From Vicugna pacos (Eukaryota; Chordata; Mammalia; Artiodactyla; Camelidae), in NCBI RefSeq assembly GCF_048564905.1, contig NC_133005.1:6761001-6825000 (forward strand): a stretch of 64,000 bases of DNA, given 5' to 3'. Shown here piece by piece: positions 58,401 to 64,000 of this stretch (the first letter of the stretch is position 1; every line of letters begins with the position of its first letter). A program made the position numbers and the translations under genes. Below the pieces are notes generated by a model. It had not been told where the DNA came from, made no database searches, and saw only the letters and a program-made list of their open reading frames with translations.

Positions 58401-58945
58401 AAGCAAAAGGTTGGTTTCAGACACTGTTACAGAAAGAACTGATCAGAGTCATATTGTAAGACTTTTGAAGAAAATATAAGATACTATATTTCTTCAAGTT
58501 TTTAAGGAAAAGAAATTGAAACAATTCTTACACTGGAATAAAATCAAAGGTCGCCCCCTGACCAAATTTCTTACCCCAATATATGTCTCCTAACTGATGA
58601 ACGATTTTGCATGCCTCCAACCCTTGGGTGGCCAACTCTTCTGCAGTTTGTGTGATGAATCAAAGTCCAGTGTCAGGAAATGTTGAGGAAAAATTCAACC
58701 ACGGTGACATAATATTGTAATACTATGTCTCCACTATCTATGCATTACATTCACTTTCACAACTCCATGCATTCCATAGAATGTGCCACTAGTCTCATTA
58801 ATTACCATCTTTATGACATCTATATCACACTATATTTAAAGAAGTAGAAAACTTGGATGGCTGAGTTTAAGAATAAAAATCTTTCAACAACCCACGTTTA
58901 GCATACTGTCCTGTTCGAAAGTCAGTTTAACTGAAGCGAATGGTT
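58401..58945. other. Unique DNA
   Basis: Nothing recognised. Confidence 0.35.
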
Positions 58946-58961
58946 CTCAATTCAATGAGAC

Positions 58962-59113
58962 CCAGGGGAGGGTATAGCTTAGGTGGTGGAGAGGGTAAAG
59001 CTCAAGTGGTACAGTGCATGCTTCATATGCATGAGGTCCCGGGTTCAATCCCCAATACCTCCTCTACAAATAAATATACCTAATTACCCCCCCCACCCCC
59101 AGAAGCAAACAAA
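58962..59113 (+). mobile_element. vic-1-type SINE with duplicated A-box region
   Basis: tRNA-Ala-like head with B box 'cccgggttcaatcccc' and tail 'tacaaataaatatacctaat'. The first about 21 bases of the head occur twice: GAGGGTATAGCTTAGGTGGT, then GAGGGTAAAGCTCAAGTGGT. Flanked by CTCAATTCAATGAGAC (58946-58961) and CTCAGTTCAATCTGAC (59114-59129), 13 of 16 alike. The C-rich end of the tail is unusual. The open frame across it is accidental. Confidence 0.88.
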
Positions 59114-59199
59114 CTCAGTTCAATCTGACTCAACATCCTCTTTGTATAACAAATATTCTGTGAAGTCTTGAATATGCTGAGATGACGTGTACAGACGGT

Positions 59200-59695
59200 A
59201 CAATTCACCCACATACAGAAGGCAGAAAACGTCAGCACCCCACCCACACCTTCCTAGAACTCACTGCACCAGTACACGCCCCGCCCCCCACAGCATCCGT
59301 CAGCAAACGCCCTTCATGTGAGTCACCCTCAGGGCTTTTTCTCAGGCAGACAAGAAGAGCTGGGGAGTCGATGCCCCAGGAGCAGTCCTCAGCCAGCCAC
59401 AGGTGGAAGTGGAAGATAAACAGACCAGCTGTCCTCTGCCCTGGATGGACAACCCCTTGGCGTGTTCTATGCGGTCTCCCTGAGCACCCCAGCAGGACTG
59501 AGCCTCAGCTGCCCGCAGGGGTAACTTGCTTGAAAAAGTGACTCTTGGCTGCCTCACCTTCCCTTTCTTGCTTCCCTGCAGTCTGCCATTGCTTCCTGCT
59601 TTAGCCTCCTAAATAAAATATTTATACACAGATCCTTCTTTCAAAGTCTGCTTCCAGGGAAGCCCAAATTAAGAAAATTCAAATCAATTTTCAAA
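59200..59695 (+). mobile_element. Possible MaLR/ERVL LTR-type remnant
   Basis: G+C-rich for this window. Ends with 'ctcctaaataaaatatttat' and 'tcaaagtctgcttccaggga' then 'agcccaaatta', the standard close of old MaLR-type LTRs. The 119-codon open frame inside it has no domain and is not called. Confidence 0.45.
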
Positions 59696-60284
59696 ATCAG
59701 TGTGACATGCAAGAGATATAAAAGGAAAGTGACAGAGTAAAACTCTGTTTTTCAACATGTGAAGACTCAGGCGTGATGACACACTGCCTAATGGACCACA
59801 TCATGAATTAAGCAGCACATAATGAAGCAGGCAACGAGCTGCTTCCTTGCCTGGACGCACCATCAAGAGAACACCTGGAAATGGAGGCCCAAGCAGGTGG
59901 GACGCATTGCCGATCAGCATAAAGTGGCACAGCCATCAATGGTGTGATTTTCTCAGGCACTCTTGTTAAATTCTGAGCAAACTAAGCACAAACTTCCCTT
60001 AATTTTCATGATAGTTCAGTAATATCTTAAGAGCAAAAAAGACTGTTTTTACACACTTTGTTATTTATCAACAGGCTTTTACTTACAAGACTGCCGAGAG
60101 ACACATTATGCCAGGGTCTGCCTGGACAGCCATGTGCTGCAGCGTCCCTGGACCTGCGTCCCACTGTGTTGGGGCTGCCCCCCCAAACCACTCTCACCAA
60201 ATGCTCCCTACAAGGGAGTACTCTCGAGAGCCATTGGTTTAGACAAAACAAATTACATAAAACAGCAGAGGAAAGGAAAAAAGG
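59696..60284. other. Unique DNA
   Basis: No gene recognised; opposed open frames at 60027-60351 show no domain. Confidence 0.35.
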
Positions 60285-60289
60285 AACAG

Positions 60290-60500
60290 CACAGTGGCTA
60301 AAGCCACTGGATTTAGACTTCCTCCACTTTTTGTTAGAGGTGAGACCTTAAGCAATTTACTTATTGTTCTTACAGCTCAGATTCCTCACCTGAAAAGTGG
60401 AAGAAACCGCACTTTCCAACTCAGGATTGTTCTGAGACTGAATGAGTAAAACAGTGCCTGGCACAAAGTGAAAAACTATTAGCTATTCTTACTAATATTT
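60290..60500 (+). repeat. MIR SINE, nearly complete
   Basis: Sense MIR from head ('cacagtggctaaagccactg') through 'cttaagcaatttacttattg', 'cagattcctcacctgaaaag' to 'acagtgcctggcacaaagtg' and 'ttagctattctt'. Confidence 0.88.
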
Positions 60501-61199
60501 TGTGGCTAAATGTCTGATTTCTTCTTTCTAACTCATCTGTGATTTTGCCATCATTCCATGCTTTTCCGCCTCCTCATTTCTGCTGTCCATCCTCAGTCAC
60601 TTGTCATTCCCAGCAATAGTAACCTGAAGAGAGTATTATCACAGATTTTGTAACCCTGTGCCCCATTGGGAGATCTCGTAAAAGGTGAGTGTAGGGAGAA
60701 GGAAAAGTCTCAGCTTAGCCTTCTCCCCGACTCCTTGGCAAAATCAAAGAAACACAGGGAGCTAGCCAGAGAATTTAAATAACAAATGAGATAACGTATA
60801 GGAATGCACCTCTGTAAACTGTAAAGTAAAACACAAATGTGAAAATGCCTTTGTCCTTGTTATTCATTAATCAGTCACACAGCTGCGAGAACCCCAGCTA
60901 GGGAAGGCACAGAGACTTAGCATCATTCCTTATAAATGAGAGAGTTGAAAACCGAGACTAGACGTTGCCTAAAAAAATAGGAAGAGAAGATCAAACTGAA
61001 GGCTCTGCAGAAGAGGGTACTTTGAGATGAAGAGCTGGCTGGGAAACAGTGATAGCAAGTTGGTCAGAGGAGCGGAGCAACAAATTAAAGGGTCAGATTT
61101 TTAAGGCTGCAGAAGTCTTCTTGAAGAAAGGAAGGCATTGATTGATGTGGCCTGTAATGGAAACTCAGATAACGAAATAAAACCAGTATTTAAGAATTT
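60501..61199. other. Unique DNA with weak MIR-like patches
   Basis: Text near 60780-60850 and 60930 recalls MIR but is too short to call. Confidence 0.3.
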
Positions 61200-61213
61200 C
61201 AGGCTGATAACTC

Positions 61214-61227
61214 ATTGCCATGGCAAC
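61214..61227. promoter_or_regulatory. Palindromic RFX-type X-box
   Basis: ATTGCCATGGCAAC differs by one base from the perfect RFX palindrome GTTGCCATGGCAAC. It lies in a repeat-free stretch (about 61130-61330). RFX factors bind such sites in cilia-related and other genes. A chance match cannot be excluded. Confidence 0.45.
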
Positions 61228-61329
61228 CCATTCAGAAGGGAAACTTGTATGAGAAAATCAGATTCACTTGACTACGCCTTAAAATGAAAGCCTCCGCTAC
61301 AGTCAAACAATTAAATGCTGAATTCCAAA

Positions 61330-62875
61330 ATTGCTTATGGCCACAGTGCCTGGAGGTAGCACTGAAGTTGTAGGTTCAGCATCTCTTCCATTGGAAGCTG
61401 ACGTCTCCAAAGTTGTGACCCATGGGGGGAACATCATCGAACTTTGACGAATCTCTACTGGCACTGGGTGGTCCCCACCAGTGAAGATTTACAATTTTTT
61501 TCACTCAGTAAATGATGCTGATATGGAAATCACAGTGGTATATACTGTTCAAACAAACCACCAACTTTTAGTCCACCCATAATCACAGAAAACTACCAAA
61601 TTCATCTATTAATGATTAGTTACACCTCATGGGAAAATCATTTTTAACCTAAGTAAAATCTGGTTAATATGCACATCATAATCCTTTTAATAAAAACATC
61701 TATTTTCTGATAACATGTTTTAACTCAAAGAATGCCACACCGGGTACAGTATATTTCGTCAGTTAAAAGGAGTTTTTTTGAATACCTAATATCATTGACA
61801 AATATGAATCTATGCCTTTTAACTGATGCTGAGAGAAGAAATCCCTTTTTGAATGGCACGGATCAGGTTCTTAAAATTGAACCTGGTGGTAAAAGATTTT
61901 GCCAGGGAGGAATTTAAGATGATATTGTAAAAATGAGAAAAATGGAAGTCAAGAATAACCTATAACAATCCTTATAAAAGATTTCTATGCTCACTTAAAC
62001 AAAGATAAAGGCAGCATGATATATAACATCTATGTTATTTTAATAATGCTCCATCAACATCTATTGATAATGGATATGGTGTTATTAACTTCTGTTTATC
62101 AGCCCTCTCTCAATAGGAATTTTTCCTCCCTGCCTTTAACCCTACACTGACTCCTGTGGTTTCACCAAAATTTTCACCAATAGAAACAATTTCCATGTGT
62201 ATGTTTTAGCTAACAGACATTCAAAAGGCTATTCTGTATTTGCTGTAGTCCTTCTCCTGTCCCACAACACCTTTTTAATGCTCTGATGACACAGCATTGT
62301 CCCAGAAATCAAAATAATCCCTTTGCTTGCCTTCATCAGCAACTGACTGTACCTTTCTTAAGTCAGGCCTTAGAACACTGTGGTCCTAAGACCTGGGTCT
62401 ATTTTTTGACATCTACCTTTATCTTTCCTAAGGTTTTACTGAGAAAATCTGCACCCTCCTTGACTTTTCTTTCAACTTTTTTTTTTCCCCTATGCCCACT
62501 TCCAGTTCATTCTGTTTCTAATTATCCCCTAGGTGATGCCTTACATTTTTGCCTAGACTGTAATCAATAGTTTGAAGGTTGTCAAGAGTGTATACAAAAG
62601 TAAATCTGCATATATTTGAATTTTGCCCAAGGGGAACTCATGGTTAGAGGAAAATAACGGAATTATATTTGAAATAAGTTGGAAGGAATACGGTGCTTGC
62701 ACGAACTACATCTAGGAAACATGAAAGATTGGTCAGATTTTTCATTTGAAACTCTTAGGGTCAGATTGGGAGGAAAATCATAATTAAAACTCCAAATTTA
62801 AGCATTCCTTGGTATTAATAAAGCTTCTCTAATTAATAATTCATAGAAGAGAACTGCCACTTTAAAATGAACCAT
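61330..62875. other. A+T-rich unique DNA
   Basis: About 1.5 kb; no gene or named repeat. Open frames at 61732-61917 and 62286-62570 show no domain. Confidence 0.35.
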
Positions 62876-62877
62876 TA

Positions 62878-63003
62878 TGGGGGTGGGGGTATAGCTCAGT
62901 GGGAGAGTGCATGTGAGATCCTGGGTTCAATTCCCAGTATCTCCATTAAAAAATAAAAAAATAAATAAAGAAAATTAAAATAAAGAAAAAAGCCCTTAAA
63001 AAT
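62878..63003 (+). mobile_element. vic-1-type SINE lacking its anticodon arm
   Basis: Head 'gggggtatagctcagtggga' (A box) runs through 'gagtgcatg' straight to 'tgagatcctgggttcaattc' (B box): about a dozen bases of the anticodon stem are gone. The tail is AAAT/AAAG-rich. Flanked by AAAATGAACCATTA (62864-62877) and AATATGAATCATTA (63004-63017), 12 of 14 alike. Confidence 0.9.
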
Positions 63004-63017
63004 AATATGAATCATTA

Positions 63018-63464
63018 GATTTATAGTTAATTTATTTTTATTATTTTACAATCTAAAGCAATTATGTGGGCATATATTGGAAAAAGTCACCAAAAAGAAT
63101 GGATAGGGGAGAAATATAAAGAAATTTTCTTTCCTAAATTAATAAAAGGAATATAAGTTTTTCACGGCGAACAATTTCATCCACAAATGTCACATCTAAC
63201 AACAAAATAACTACCTTATTTCTAGATAATTATGTATGACTATCACTTTCCTTTCTTCTCTATTTAAGAAATATCTCCTTTTAGCAAAACTGGAAGGTAA
63301 GTGAAGTGTATTTGTGTCTCACTTTGTTTTCTGTTTCTCCCAACCTCCCTTTGGACTCCCTTCCAAGTCTTCTCCCCACTCAGGTTCAGGTGCTTAGAAC
63401 TTTTGTCATCCTCTAATTTATCCTGCCAAAGTGAAAGTAATTTGATAAATTCTTTCATATTAAG
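63018..63464. other. A+T-rich unique DNA
   Basis: Nothing recognised. Confidence 0.35.
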
Positions 63465-63469
63465 GTATT

Positions 63470-64000
63470 AGGAAATTAATTATCTGCTGATCTCATGAGT
63501 ATTTGCATTTTAAAGGAAAATTGCAGAGAAAGAACAATGCCTGACCGTCATAAATTACTCATTAATTATGGAGCTTCAGGCTTCTGTGGGAAGATATTTT
63601 AAAGTGATGAGAGAACTAGAGAGCACTCTCAAATCACATAACAGATATGATGATCTTGTCCATTTATTTGTCCCGATAGTCAGGAGATTGAGACAAATTA
63701 TATACTTGAAGATAAACATTATCTCCTCTTGGTTTTAAGAAATACCTAAAAATGTCTGGGAACACAAGTAGGTCTTATTATTTATTAAATAAATAAATGC
63801 TCAATTATTTGTTTTATCTCCAGTAAAATTTTGAAGAATATATTCCTTTGGAGAAATTAGAATAAAGCAGAAATCTCTGATCCATCTGCTGTAATTCCCA
63901 AAGCTTTTGGCTTAATTTTGTAAGAAAAGTGGTGCCCATCAAATATTTCGTTTATTAACAGACATCTCCCTGGCCCAGTCGCAGGTAGACAAGGCTATGT
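63470..64000. promoter_or_regulatory. Candidate conserved noncoding block
   Basis: 'ggaaattaattatctgctga', POU-like 'gtatttgcattttaaag' (about 63500) and 'ataaattactcattaattat' (63551-63570) give a dense cluster of homeodomain-type cores with no recognised transposon. Inference only; it runs to the window edge. Confidence 0.3.

Noticed and set aside
59182-59541. 119-codon plus-strand open frame
   Set aside because: It overlaps an LTR-like remnant of raised G+C; no domain is visible.
62878-62948. Functional tRNA gene
   Set aside because: A and B boxes are present but the anticodon arm is missing, and a SINE tail with flanking duplication follows.
1-64000. A bacterial-type operon, defence system or other new gene system
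   Set aside because: Transposon content is mammalian throughout and no gene cluster exists; I found no support for an undescribed multi-gene system.

Overview
The window is ordinary mammalian nuclear DNA with no protein-coding gene, RNA gene or exon that I can support. The best lineage marker is a short retroposon derived from tRNA-Ala, present three times (27413-27570, 58962-59113, 62878-63003) and matching the vic-1 SINE of camelids. The 3' ends of the young LINE-1 copies are of the cetartiodactyl kind. I therefore read the source as a camelid (camel, llama or alpaca relative). The locus could be intergenic or a very long intron; nothing here decides which.

Layout. 1-4.7 kb: two same-strand copies of one ERV-type LTR. 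The second sits in an old LINE, and a small 5'-inverted L1 lies between them. 4.7-14.4 kb: A+T-rich DNA with MIR and L2 fossils and several stretches that look like conserved noncoding DNA. 14.46-16.96 kb: an antisense L1 with both ends present but no ORF2, and a G+C-rich tandem array in its 5' leader. 17-27 kb: MIRs, a MER5A-like and a MER8-like DNA transposon, and a third LTR. 27-30 kb: a young SINE, an old unnamed repeat and a 276-base pure purine tract. 31-36.8 kb: probable conserved noncoding DNA and a MER2-like element. 36.8-40.5 kb: a nested stack in which one MIR is split by a second ORF2-less L1 and an opposite MIR is split by a younger L1 tail. 41-48.3 kb: a hAT MITE, MaLR-like LTRs, another LTR and pieces of the unnamed old repeat separated by younger insertions. 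49-57 kb: L1 fragments, including one with a probable 3' transduction and one possibly fused to a foreign 3' end. 57-64 kb: probable conserved noncoding DNA and two SINEs of unusual structure.

Nothing here works as a pathway or operon. The window is layered transposon history plus candidate regulatory DNA. The least explained signals are a pair of about 69-bp near-identical segments 19.6 kb apart (11833-11901 and 31459-31526) and a CpG-retaining segment with a protein-like open frame near 51.2-51.7 kb. All family names come from remembered consensus text, not from a search. Boundaries of old elements are good to tens of bases, and to the base only where target-site duplications are cited.
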